Assembly (NCBI GenBank): GCA_022559845.1
Contig: CM040128.1
Span: 175,018,413-175,082,412 of the forward strand
DNA: 64,000 nt
Origin: Amorphophallus konjac
Lineage: Eukaryota > Streptophyta > Magnoliopsida > Alismatales > Araceae
Direction: 5' to 3'
The notes under the pieces were generated by a model. It searched no databases, had not been told where the DNA came from, and saw only the letters and a program-made list of their open reading frames with translations. The translations under genes were made by a program, and so were the position numbers. This document shows, in pieces, positions 12,501 to 21,302 of the stretch. Position 1 is the first letter of the stretch, and every line of letters starts with the position of its first letter.

Positions 12501-13187
12501 GAGCATCAATATTATGTTCTTCAGATGAGAGGAGATTTTTAAAAAAATCAGTTGCACCAGTTAATAAAATAGCCTGATCTTCAACCCAATTGCCATCTAT
12601 TTTCAGCTTATAAATGTAATTTCTCTGCCTTCTGATTTTGGTGTGATGGTGGAAGAATTGGGTATTCTGATCTCCATATGAAAGCCACTGAATACGAGAT
12701 TTTTGAAACCAAAAGATTTCTTCTCGATGTAATGCAAGTCTCAACTCAGCATTAGCTTTGTTTAGTTTCATTCTGTTATCTATAGAAGGATTATCATCAA
12801 AATTATCTTGAGCTTGAAGTAACTGCATTTCAGCATTTTTCTTGGCTTGATGGATGTCACCAAAAACATCTTTATTCCAGGTTTTCAAAGCAGCCTTAAG
12901 GTGCTTGAGTTTCTCTTGTAATGAGTAAAAGGGATGATATATCTGCTCATGATTATTCCATTGTTCTTTGACAAATTCCAAAAAATCAGGATGTGTATGC
13001 CACATGCTGATATATAAATCTACCAGGAGCAGCTTGCACAGGTTGCATATCCATGAGAAGAGGCGCATGATCAGAAGGACCTCTAATCAAATGCTTAATA
13101 GTCATATTAGAGGGAAAGTTTAACCAGTTAGCATTGTAAAATATTCTGTCAAGTCGGGCTCGAATATGAGAGGTTCCTATTTGGTTA
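9595..13187 (-). pseudogene. LINE ORF2 (endonuclease remnant, RT, zf-RVT, RNase H), inactive
   Basis: Reading antisense: an endonuclease C-terminus with GPSDHAPLL (about 13180-13020); a frameshift near 13008-13020; a long RT frame from 13068 to an in-frame TAG at 11119-11121; then the same frame resumes to 9595. RT motifs include DFRPISLCNFIYKIMSK, KLDMAKAYDRIEW and RGVRQGDPLAPALF. The expected YADD box reads YAYD, with codon 11677-11679 changed from Asp to Tyr, which removes a catalytic aspartate. A zinc-binding RVT segment lies around 10450-10700. RNase H (about 10100-9680) has NVDGASKSNPG and REANQTTDALA, but the Asp before SL is Asn (TNSLDL; codon 9874-9876). The protein is non-functional on at least four counts. 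Confidence 0.92.
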
Positions 13188-13189
13188 TT

Positions 13190-13203
13190 AGGACAATGTC
13201 ATT
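13190..13203. repeat. LINE target-site duplication, right copy
   Basis: AGGACAATGTCATT pairs with 8680-8693. Sequence to its right, CAAGTTAGGGGGCGAGAG, continues the Athila post-pol motif, which shows that el2 resumes here. Confidence 0.88.
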
Positions 13204-13879
13204 CAAGTTAGGGGGCGAGAGAAAATTTTTATGTATGTAATACAACCTGATAAGAATTCGTGTATAATCATTGTTCTGCATAATGAAAAGATGAAATCCC
13301 CAAAATGAGTTTTTATTAATTCATGCTTTTATTGAAAGTGATTCTGGAATAGAAGAAGCTAGAGAGACGGATGATGGAAGAATTTATTTGATCTAGCCAT
13401 GGAAAACTGATATAAAAATCTCTATAAAGTTTCTTAGCACTTTATAAAAAATAAAATTCACTCTGTACACTAATGAAACAAGCAGGACAAGCCCTCTGTT
13501 ATTTTGGGTATGGTGTATGATACTCTGCACTTCTTAAGAAAGAGATATTTTCAAGCTTTCTGCCAAGTTATTTGTTAAATTAGTGCAAAAGGTACATTGA
13601 AAAAAAAGGAAGAAAAGAACACCATGAAACATGTCCCAATTCTTAGTAACCGGGCCGACTTCACCTAAGACGTGTTGAGGTTCACGTCAAAAGGAAAAGG
13701 GAACCTTGATCTGTAAAATTGGGCCTACTTCTCCTAAGGCAAGAGTCGAGGTTCATGTTAAACAGTGAAGGGTAGTGCAGCATTATGTGTGTAAAAAGAT
13801 CACAAAGCGACAAATTAATAAGACAGACCAAAAGCTAGTATACTTAATGCTCTGATCTAAGAGGTGTAGGGTTGAAAGA
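13204..13879 (+). other. el2 3' non-coding region
   Basis: No gene is seen. It begins with a purine-rich TTAGGGGGCGAGAG typical of the Athila post-pol region. It contains two related blocks, about 13640-13700 and 13715-13770, sharing GGGCCKACTTC, CCTAAG and GTCGAGGTTCA-type words. Such blocks occur in Athila 3' regions. I cannot place the start of the 3' LTR here. Confidence 0.5.
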
Positions 13880-15116
13880 TGTAACGACCCGAGAATCCGA
13901 TTACCGGGAGAGACCCCGTAACCCGAGACTCGAACCGCCGCCCATGAGCCAGGAGGGCTCGAAAGGGCTAAAAGGAGTGTGGAGGCACAAAGAAATAAGA
14001 AATAAAGCAGGACAATTCAACAATTAACAGAAATAAATAAACAACTATAACAGAGTCCAGTCTAACAGAAAGTACAGTATAAAGCAGTAAAGCGTACCAC
14101 ATGCCGAGTAAACACTCAACCCGGTGAGCTAGCAACTAAGAACCTCTGAACCGCAACCTCGAACCTCGAGGATGAACCGTCACACCTGAAAAGTAGGTGT
14201 GAGCCTCCTGTCACTGGCCCAGTAGGGATCCCGCGGAACCCCAACTGAGAAGGACGACAGCACGGAAAGCTGTAACTACAAGAGCAACAGTAATAGCAGG
14301 AACAGTAAACCCGGTGGTCGGTCGAAACTCGGCACTACAGCTACTCCTACTGTACCGGTCAAGCAGAAAGAGAAGTCCCGATCTCACAGTCGGGAACCGG
14401 ACCACACTAGCACCACTTACCGAAGTAAAAATCCACGGCAACCCCGCCGTAGAGGCCTGTCTCCCAGGACACGGCCAACCTGGACACGCTGTCCAAGGTG
14501 CAACCCCGACCGTCCGGTCGCGAGTACCGCACAACAAGACGCAATCTCAGTAAAGCTATTAGCACTAGTCTCACTGCACGAAAACCAACGCACGCGCCAC
14601 CGCAAAACAACCAAAACTCAATGGTCAACACGACCAAAACACGAAGGTCGAAGTCACTAAAGCTGACGGTCTGTCACTCCCGACTCGACAGGAGTACCTC
14701 CCACTAGAAGCACAATCGGTAGCGTCCCCTGACGACTTACACCGCACCGCAGGTGAACTGCCTGACGTGGTAGCGCCAACCAGAGGCACGAACACCGCAC
14801 AAATAACCACAAAGTAAGTGACTAGCTAGGGTCACGCTGACGGAGAATGAGAGGGGGAGAGAGAAAAAGGGTTAGTATATATAGAAAAATCCAAAAATTA
14901 CAGAAATTCAAAAAATTATGAAAAATTACCTCCGCGATCCTCGGAAGGAACACAACACAGTGGTACTATCCCGGAGTCGGAGAACGCCACGGTTCGCCTT
15001 GCATAGAATTCCGAAGGCACATCAGGGAAAAACACGTGTAAAGCACAAAATACACTCCGAGACCCACTAAAATGATCTGAAAAATATCCGAAAAAAATCA
15101 GGGGCATTACAAAAGA
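13875..15116 (-). mobile_element. Solo LTR 1 (13880-15111) with AAAGA target duplication
   Basis: The sequence starts TGTAACGACCC and ends GGGGCATTACA, so its termini are inverted TGTAA/TTACA. AAAGA occurs directly before (13875-13879) and after (15112-15116). There is no internal domain, primer site or second LTR. On the minus strand it reads as an LTR, with a TATA box near its start and GGGTCGTTACA at its end, an ending seen in plant Ty3/gypsy LTRs. This fits a solo LTR left by LTR-LTR recombination. It interrupts the 3' region of el2 and is 1232 bp long. A related but longer copy lies at 36522-38780. Confidence 0.88.
14876..14883 (-). promoter_or_regulatory. Solo LTR 1 TATA box
   Basis: TATATATA on the minus strand lies about 230 bp from the LTR's minus-strand start, in an AT-rich setting followed by a CT-rich leader. 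The equivalent site in the second solo LTR is TATAAATA at 38526-38533. Confidence 0.55.
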
Positions 15117-15609
15117 TATTTGCTTGGAATAGTAAATGGGAGACGCAATTGTCTATGCTGTGGATTTGGTAGTTACACATGCACAAGTGCTATTGAGCTT
15201 TGATTTGAATTCTTGATCATGTACATTAAATTTCCTACATAAGGCTAGTGTGCATTAATGATTCCAGATTCCTAATCTTTGGTTAATTCTATGAAGGAAG
15301 AGCTAGATATGAAAGTATGGATTTTACAAACTCTTGTTAGTCTTGAATTTTAATTTATTTACATTGCTAAGGGACTAGCAATGAGTAAGTTATATCATAA
15401 TTTACATCACATTCATCATCTTTATGCATTAAATGAATAATGTTGTGCTACATGAGCAGTTAATCTCATTCTCACCATTATTTGAGTCCGCATGTATTTT
15501 ATCATGTTTTTTAGCCAAAATGATCACGTGAGAAATATTCAAGAAGTTACACAAATATTTTAAAGTCATTCTGGATGAAATATATTGATATTTTGAATTT
15601 TTTGAATTT

Positions 15610-16030
15610 TCAAGAAATAGCGATCGGATGGTCAGATGCCAGTTTGAAAAATATTTATGAAAAATAAGAATTAGCGACTGATCGAAAGGGCGTGAATTTA
15701 CTTTACAAAAAAAGAAAAGAAAATGAAAAGAAGAATTAGCAACTGCGTATGAAGGCGCCTATTCATTTTATGAATTTAGAAAAAGAAGAAAAGATGGAAA
15801 ATACAAAGAAATAGCGACCGTTCAAGCAGGCACAGATTCTATGGGAAAAGAAATAGCGACCGCTCGCGCAGGCGCTCATTCAATTATGTGAAAAATTAGA
15901 GAAAATCGAGGAAAATGAAAAAAAGAATTAGTGACTTTGTAAAAAGTCACTATTTTCTGGATTTATGAAAAATAGGAAAATGTTAAATAAGGAAAAAAGA
16001 ATGTGTGATCGCTTGCGCAGACGCTTTTTT
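15610..16030 (+). repeat. Degenerate U3 repeats, core AATAGCGACCGNTC...AGGCGC
   Basis: Related units recur about every 50-95 bp upstream of the TATA box: TAGCGATCGGATGGTCAG, TTAGCGACTGATCGAAAGGGCG, TTAGCAACTGCGTATGAAGG, TAGCGACCGTTCAAGCAGGC and TAGCGACCGCTCGCGCAGGC, plus a final half-unit near 16005. Each has a GCGAC-type word followed by an AGGCGC-type word. The position suggests promoter elements of the LTR, which is inference. Confidence 0.65.
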
Positions 16031-16250
16031 AAATTGCGCCCGATGCCCGGTCGCCATTTTCATCAGACTTTGAAGCGCATAGAGGCTCCTCCCGATCATG
16101 GTTATCTTCTATATTTTGGGTCCATCTTCGCTTGTTTCAGGAAAGGAGGACTCTATCCATGGCACGTTACCTCCTTTGATTGATCTTCTATACTGAAAAG
16201 TCAGATTTCGTGCTAATCTCAAAGCCACAGCCGTGAGAGTCTCTGAACAC

Positions 16251-16259
16251 TATATAAGG
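16251..16259 (+). promoter_or_regulatory. el2 LTR TATA box
   Basis: TATATAAGG is followed by a GC-containing start region and a CT-rich leader of several hundred bases. It is the clearest TATA box in this LTR and lies just downstream of the U3 repeats. Confidence 0.65.
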
Positions 16260-17202
16260 CCGCCGTGGGCAACCGAGGGAGGAAGTTCGCCAATTAGTTT
16301 TCTAGCCATTTTCAAAGCTTATTTTCATGCACTTCTATTCGTCCTTTAAATTTTCTTCCTTCTGTAAACGTCTTCATTTTTAAATTATCTACAAATCTCT
16401 CTTCTTCCTCTTTCTCTAATTCTCATCCGTTCTCAACTTATTCTCAATTTTCAAAGGCACGATTCTGCACTTTTACTGTTCATCTTCTATTTTTCACAGA
16501 TCTTCTCTCCTAGTTTTCTCCCTCTTCTGATCCTTTTTTCTTCCTACTACCTTCATGAAAGTTGCTCATTTTTAGTTGTTATTCAACTTCTTCTTGTACC
16601 TCTTCTTCCAAATCTTCATCGTTTTAAAGTTATAATCAGTTTTCAAAAGTTAAGTTTTTTAGGCTTTTCACTTTTCATCCGCGCGCCACTCCCTGTTCTT
16701 CCATATTTTTTCACCCTCTTCCTCTCATCTTTTGCCTCTATGTTCTTCCTATTTTCATCCTATACAACTTTCTCTTCTTCCACCTTTTCTAAATCTCTTT
16801 AGTTTCTAAGTTATATCTCTTCTAATCACCCTCTATTTTCACTCTATTTTTACTGCGTTTTTCATCTTTTTCTCAACCGTAACCCTCCCTTTCCTCTCTC
16901 TGTCCTCTCTCTTTTCAAAAACTCACGCACACACCATATATATTTGGTTTTTAAAGTTCTTCCATCTAACTCTCTCCATCTTCCCATATTTCTTTAGACA
17001 CATCCCCTTGGCGGATTTTCTTCCTTTGGTCCTCTCGGCGGCGTCTACTTCCACGGCGGGGTGAAATTCCAAGGCTCGACACGACAAGGAGACAGCGTCA
17101 TCACTTCTTCCTATTGGTTGTAATTTCTTCTTTCACTCTTTTATTTTCAATCAAGTTGTAATTTTTATTTTCACATACATTGTACTTGTCACCTTTCATA
17201 GC

Positions 17203-17208
17203 AATAAA
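17203..17208 (+). terminator. el2 LTR polyadenylation signal
   Basis: AATAAA within GCAATAAAGTTC lies about 950 bp after the TATA box and about 290 bp before the LTR end, where the R region would end. Support is by motif and position only. Confidence 0.45.
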
Positions 17209-17505
17209 GTTCAAATTTTTATGAAATTGTCTTCTTAATTTTCTCCCTCTCTTTCCAATTTCTATCCTTAACCCTCTCATATTCTTTACTTAGTTTATTT
17301 TCATGCAATTTTTTTTTCATTAGTTTAATCTCACTCAAAGTTTAGATTTTCTCAAATATAAGAATTCTCCTCCATGCTATTTTGAAAACATTTCTTCATC
17401 GTGGGATCGACCCGTATTCACCACTTTGATTGAATTTCAATATTTTTTTTAAGTGAGTGAGTTCGATAATTTTTAAATTTTGGCACGATTTTTTCAACGA
17501 CGGGT

Positions 17506-17940
17506 TTGTGGCTATCACCCATGAACCCACATTCCTCTTCTCATCTGGATTCTCCAGATTTTCCTTACTTTTACAATTGTAGGCCTCGGCCTATGCCCTC
17601 TTTTCGACCCGATTTCGAGACAGCTTCTGATTCTCTTCCTGAATTTTCGGATCCTGCTTCTGATCTTTCTTCGACCATATCGGATGTCTCTCATTATTCT
17701 CCTTCTCCGACCCTGTCGGATGACTATCATTATTCATCTCCGACCCTATTGGATGACCATTATCCTTATTCTCCGACCCTGTCGAATTCTACCAATTATC
17801 CTTCTCCGACCACGTTGGATGATCACCCTTCTTCCTCGTTGTTGCCACAATCTCATCATTGTCTTTCTATTCTTTCTTCCTCACCCTTTCGGGGTTCTTG
17901 CCCTTTTTCATGCTATTTTCAAGGCTTTAGCCCGTCTTGA
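17506..17940 (+). CDS. Open frame with an 11-residue repeat, doubtful gene
   Basis: A 144-residue open frame begins near the el2 edge. I do not recognise it. It is rich in Ser, Pro and Asp and contains four copies of an 11-residue unit of the type SPTLsDDyhYs (from 17704), encoded by an exact 33-bp tandem repeat. The N-terminal part (HSSSHLDSPDFPYFYNC) has no known domain. It lies in the 3' untranslated region of el3, where Tat elements normally code nothing. The frame-preserving period is suggestive but could be chance. There is no ribosome or promoter evidence. Confidence 0.2.
   Translation: MWLSPMNPHSSSHLDSPDFPYFYNCRPRPMPSFRPDFETASDSLPEFSDPASDLSSTISDVSHYSPSPTLSDDYHYSSPTLLDDHYPYSPTLSNSTNYPSPTTLDDHPSSSLLPQSHHCLSILSSSPFRGSCPFSCYFQGFSPS
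17668..17835 (+). repeat. 33-bp tandem minisatellite, unit TCTCCGACCCTGTCGGATGA
   Basis: TCTCCGACC starts occur at 17704, 17737, 17770 and 17803, exactly 33 bp apart. A diverged unit (TCTTCGACC) lies at 17668. The period is a multiple of three and no unit introduces a stop. Confidence 0.8.
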
Positions 17941-20933
17941 TCTCAGTTGATCTCTGTTTATTCTATATCTGGTTCCTTGTTATCAAGGTCTCTTTGCCTT
18001 AACGAGGGAGTTCTAGCCCTCGTCTCTCTTCCTTTTTATCCTTCTTCATCCAGTATGATGTCTGCCGCTCCACCGTGTCGAGGAACCTTGAAATATTGTT
18101 ATCATTTCCTTTTTATCCTTGCAAGCAAGGAATACAAACGTGCTGCTCAAAGCTCGATGATCAAGATCGCTTCACGATGCTGGTTTTCGCTCCATGGATT
18201 TGCAAGGTATCTTTTATTTTGTGCAAGAATATGCTGTCATTTCCATTATTTACTCTTGTGCATGGTTATAATGTTGTTTCCTCAACATGGTTGAGTGGTT
18301 TAGGAAATTTTCTTAGTTAGTCAAAATTTCGAATTCGCATCTGTAGCATCTTAGGCTAGTGATAGCTCCACACTAGGAGTCTAGTTTCTTCCCCTAATCG
18401 TTGAGGGTGACCTTTTGGTATGGGTTTTTCACACACTTCACGGCGAGCTATAGCCGATTCTCTCTTGGGCAATACCGTTGCTACTTTGGCCATACCATGG
18501 GTATGCACAAAGGTCTTTTCTCTTCTCTGCTCGGCCGAGTGCAGGGGCAAGAGATTGAAGGATGAGATGACCAACCTAGGCGCTCCGTAATACGAGAAAG
18601 GTCTCAAATAGGGGTAGTCTTGACTTTCAAAAGTGAGCTTTCATGAGAAATCTAGCCAATAAGGGCTATTATCAAAATTTAAGAAAAATCAATGAATCAA
18701 TGAAAAATTATGAATCAAAGGCATGGCAAGAGTGGCAGCACAGTTCCCCGCACGACGTTATGAGCCCGGTCGTATGCGTGCCTATATAATGGATCCGAAA
18801 ATCAATGACACAAAGCCCCGGCGCAACAGACTATATCTTTGAGGGGTAGTGCCATGGAAGGAATTCGAGTCCTGATAATCCACATCCTGCATAAAGCTTA
18901 TCTCTAATTTTTCTTCTGCTTCTCTCTCTTAGGCTGGGTGGTATCCCGGGTATGGCCTTAGTAGGGGCACCGTTCTTTAAAGGCGGTTGGTTGTGGCAAG
19001 ATACCCTCATATGCACACCCTGCTCAAGGGAAGTCTTTAATGAGAGGAGAGGAATGACGACCCATGGCCAAAGCTTGAGCCTATCTTTGGGTGCTACAGA
19101 TTGCTTTGTAAAAAATTCAAAAAACTAAAAAAATTAGATATTATAAAAAAACCAATAAAAATCAAATATTACTCAAAATTCTAAAAAAATCAGATATTGC
19201 CAAAAATATCAAAATATAAAAAATAAAAAATCATAAAATTGTCAAAATCAAAAAACATGTGTCTTTTGTTCCCTTCTTCATGCATTCTTCTGGTTCTTTT
19301 GAGAACAGATATGATATGTTTGTCAAGTGTGTAGGTTGCAGGTGTTCGAGTTTCCTTGCTTCTTATCATTTGCTCTGGTTCCTGCCCACATCTTTCTGAT
19401 ATGTTTCTCCCTCTTCAATCTACTCTCTCGATCTTTCTGAAGCTCATGTCCTTCTCAGCTTTTTCGTTTCATCATATTTCCATCAGAGGGCTTTGCCTCA
19501 CGATTATGAAATTGGTGATTCTGCTTCATTTTGATCTTGGGCTTTGATTTAGGAGCGTATTTGTCATGTCTTTTGTCCCGCCATGTCCTTGTCACACATG
19601 TCTTTTGTCCCTCTATGTCATCCCACACGTATTGTGTTTTGTCACTTATGTTATCTTTTGTCCCGCAATGTGGTTTTTGTCCCCATGTTGTTGTCCCTCC
19701 ATGTCCCACTATGTTTTCATCCCACTGTGTCGCCATGCCATTGTTGTCATCCCGCACATGTGTTGTCCGTATCTTTTGTCCCCAGTGGTTTGTCGTCCCA
19801 AGTGTCTTTGTTCTACCATGTCCTTGTCCCACCGCATTGTGCTATCTTGCCTCACCGTGTTTCCAAATCCCACACACGCTTGTCATTTGTTCTTGTGGTG
19901 TTTGTTATGTTGTTATGTTTTGTTCATATCCGTTATGTTATGTTCAGTTCATTTTCACTATGTTCATAGTGTTATACTTGTTCAGCTTATTTTGTTGTTT
20001 GTGTCGTATTTGAAAACTCATAAAAATCAGAAAATTTAAAAATCTAAAAGACTGCCATTTCGCTTGGCAGGTAAGTAAGGTATAGCTCTCTATCCCAGCT
20101 CATTATTACATTACTATATGGTATCTACGTTATTATAGCCTCTCAAGAACCGGCTAGTTGCCCGTGTATTTTGGGATCTGATGTTACATTTTAACAAAAA
20201 TAATGATGATCTAGGAGCATACAGTTAATCATTGGATAAGCCGTTAGTTTGAGTCGGGTGGGGGACGATGGACTCTGTCTCGCACGCCGTGATTGCAAGA
20301 AGACTCTTGACCCCGTCTTGCTCGGTCTAGCAATAGTATCCTTGAGTACTTTCTATTTTTATCTTTCTTTACATTCGTTTTGATGATTTATTTATTTTAG
20401 CCCAGCATGCATCATGTCATTTTTGAGCACTCACGTCTCGTGATCTTTCAAGGTTTCTCCTCAGCAATGGTTAATTACGCTTCAGTTCTCTTGGATAAGA
20501 GATCTTCATTCTACTCTGAATTTGAACGATTTCTCTGATCTTCCCATTTGGTCTGGTTGGCCAACGTGATTCCTATCTGGATTTTATCTCAATTTTACTT
20601 TTCCCTTTTCCAGCTTTTTAGTTATGTTCTTCCGATCCCCTCATTGTCTGTGGATTGTGTCCCCGATGAGCTTGGTCATGTTTCCTTTCCTTAGTTAGTT
20701 CTCCAGACATGTCTCATCCGCGTCATCCATTCCGGGTGGTTAGTTCGGCGTTTTTAGGAGAATTCATGTCGCATGTTGGTTGTGCTGGGTGTCTTTTGCC
20801 TTGATGTCCACTTTTCAGTTCTCTCCACTTCATCTCTGCTTCATCTCCTTTTCACGTCGCTATCGCTTTCACTCCATCTCCTTTTCATTTCACCTCCGCG
20901 CCTCTATCGCTCGCTCCCTTGCAAAATAGACAT
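17941..20933 (+). other. el3 3' untranslated region, no gene seen
   Basis: About 3 kb with no convincing coding sequence. It includes an A-rich stretch with many AAAAATCA-type words (19108-19255), a TGTCCC-rich minisatellite (19566-19830) and an ordinary mixed-composition segment (20040-20900). The segment near 20255-20330 (GGGGGACGATGGACTCTGTC) resembles non-coding regions of Tat elements, from memory of that family rather than any comparison. Confidence 0.5.
19566..19830 (+). repeat. Degenerate TTGTCCC/CATGTC minisatellite
   Basis: Words of the type TTTTGTCCC and CCATGTC alternate about ten times with irregular spacing. All three forward frames stay open over much of this stretch because the words lack stop codons, so the open frames are not evidence of genes. 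Confidence 0.7.
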
Positions 20934-20943
20934 GAAGGAGGGG
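20934..20943 (+). other. el3 polypurine tract
   Basis: GAAGGAGGGG ends four bases before the LTR start TGTTGACACC at 20948, the normal place for the plus-strand primer. It supports the LTR boundary. Confidence 0.7.
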
Positions 20944-20947
20944 CATC

Positions 20948-21302
20948 TGTTGACACCCGTTTTAGCCCGCAAGTTACGTTATTTCTCTTATTCATCATTT
21001 TTGATGTCCCGAATTATCCAATATTTTTGAGCGTTCCTTGGATGGATTTCAAGCTCATTTTATCATTCCCTAAGCTTTGAGCCTTGGAGATTATGATTCC
21101 GTTGAGCCCTGGAGGTTGTTTCCTTCAGTTTTGGCCTTTTCTAACATCTTAAGTCGACTTAAGCCCTGTTTAGGTTGACTTCCGACCTTCCAAGTCGACT
21201 TAGGGCCCATTTAAGTCGACTTCCATCAAACATTCGGCCCCTTTCGCAGAAGATTCCTGAACGTGGCCCTTTTTCATCCCCATCTGTTCCTCTATTCATT
21301 AG
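20948..21302 (+). repeat. el3 3' LTR, left piece (interrupted by el4)
   Basis: It starts TGTTGACACCC after a polypurine tract and stops at the el4 insertion, whose target duplication ATTAG occupies 21298-21302. It contains three perfect AAGTCGACTT palindromes, at 21151-21160, 21192-21201 and 21213-21222. The LTR resumes at 29001. Confidence 0.75.

Larger units (their letters stand above)
8694..13189 (-). mobile_element. L1-type LINE, 5'-truncated, inserted antisense in el2
   Basis: A non-LTR retrotransposon reads right to left. It starts inside the apurinic endonuclease domain (13187 downward), passes through reverse transcriptase, a zinc-knuckle region and RNase H, then a repeat-rich 3' UTR, and ends in poly(A), seen as a T run at 8692-8700. 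A 14-bp target duplication (8680-8693 and 13190-13203, one mismatch) brackets it. Loss of ORF1 and most of the endonuclease is the 5' truncation typical of target-primed reverse transcription. The RT active site is mutated, so even the retained part could not work. Confidence 0.92.
6061..17496 (+). mobile_element. el2: Athila-like Ty3/gypsy element, 3' part, carrying nested insertions
   Basis: It begins in the middle of reverse transcriptase at the el1 junction and continues through RNase H and integrase to a stop at 8430, then 3' non-coding sequence and an LTR. RNase H is followed directly by integrase without an additional RNase H. The post-pol motif with AGGACAATG followed by TTAGGGGG, and the LTR end with GTGGGATCGACCCGTATTCA, fit Athila. 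Nested inside are a LINE (8694-13189) and a solo LTR (13880-15111). Removing both joins the flanking sequence cleanly through their target duplications. The proposed right edge is CA at 17495-17496, which I place by motif and cannot confirm because the 5' end is off the window. Confidence 0.8.
15117..17496 (+). repeat. el2 3' LTR and adjoining non-coding sequence (left LTR edge not determined)
   Basis: LTR features are present in the right order: repeated U3 words (15610-16030), a TATA box (16251-16259), a long CT-rich leader (16300-17000), a polyadenylation signal (17203-17208) and the Athila-type U5 end GTGGGATCGACCCGTATTCA before TTTTCA at 17491-17496. I cannot fix the left edge because the partner LTR is outside the window. 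No coding sequence is seen. Confidence 0.65.

Noticed and set aside
19108..19260. A-rich stretch considered as a LINE or SINE poly(A) tail
   Set aside because: The A runs are interspersed with TCA words, with no upstream element body and no target duplication.
19531..20039. Three overlapping forward open frames of 128-160 codons and one antisense frame
   Set aside because: All lie on the TGTCCC/CATGTC minisatellite, whose words lack stops in any frame; the translations are low-complexity with no domain.
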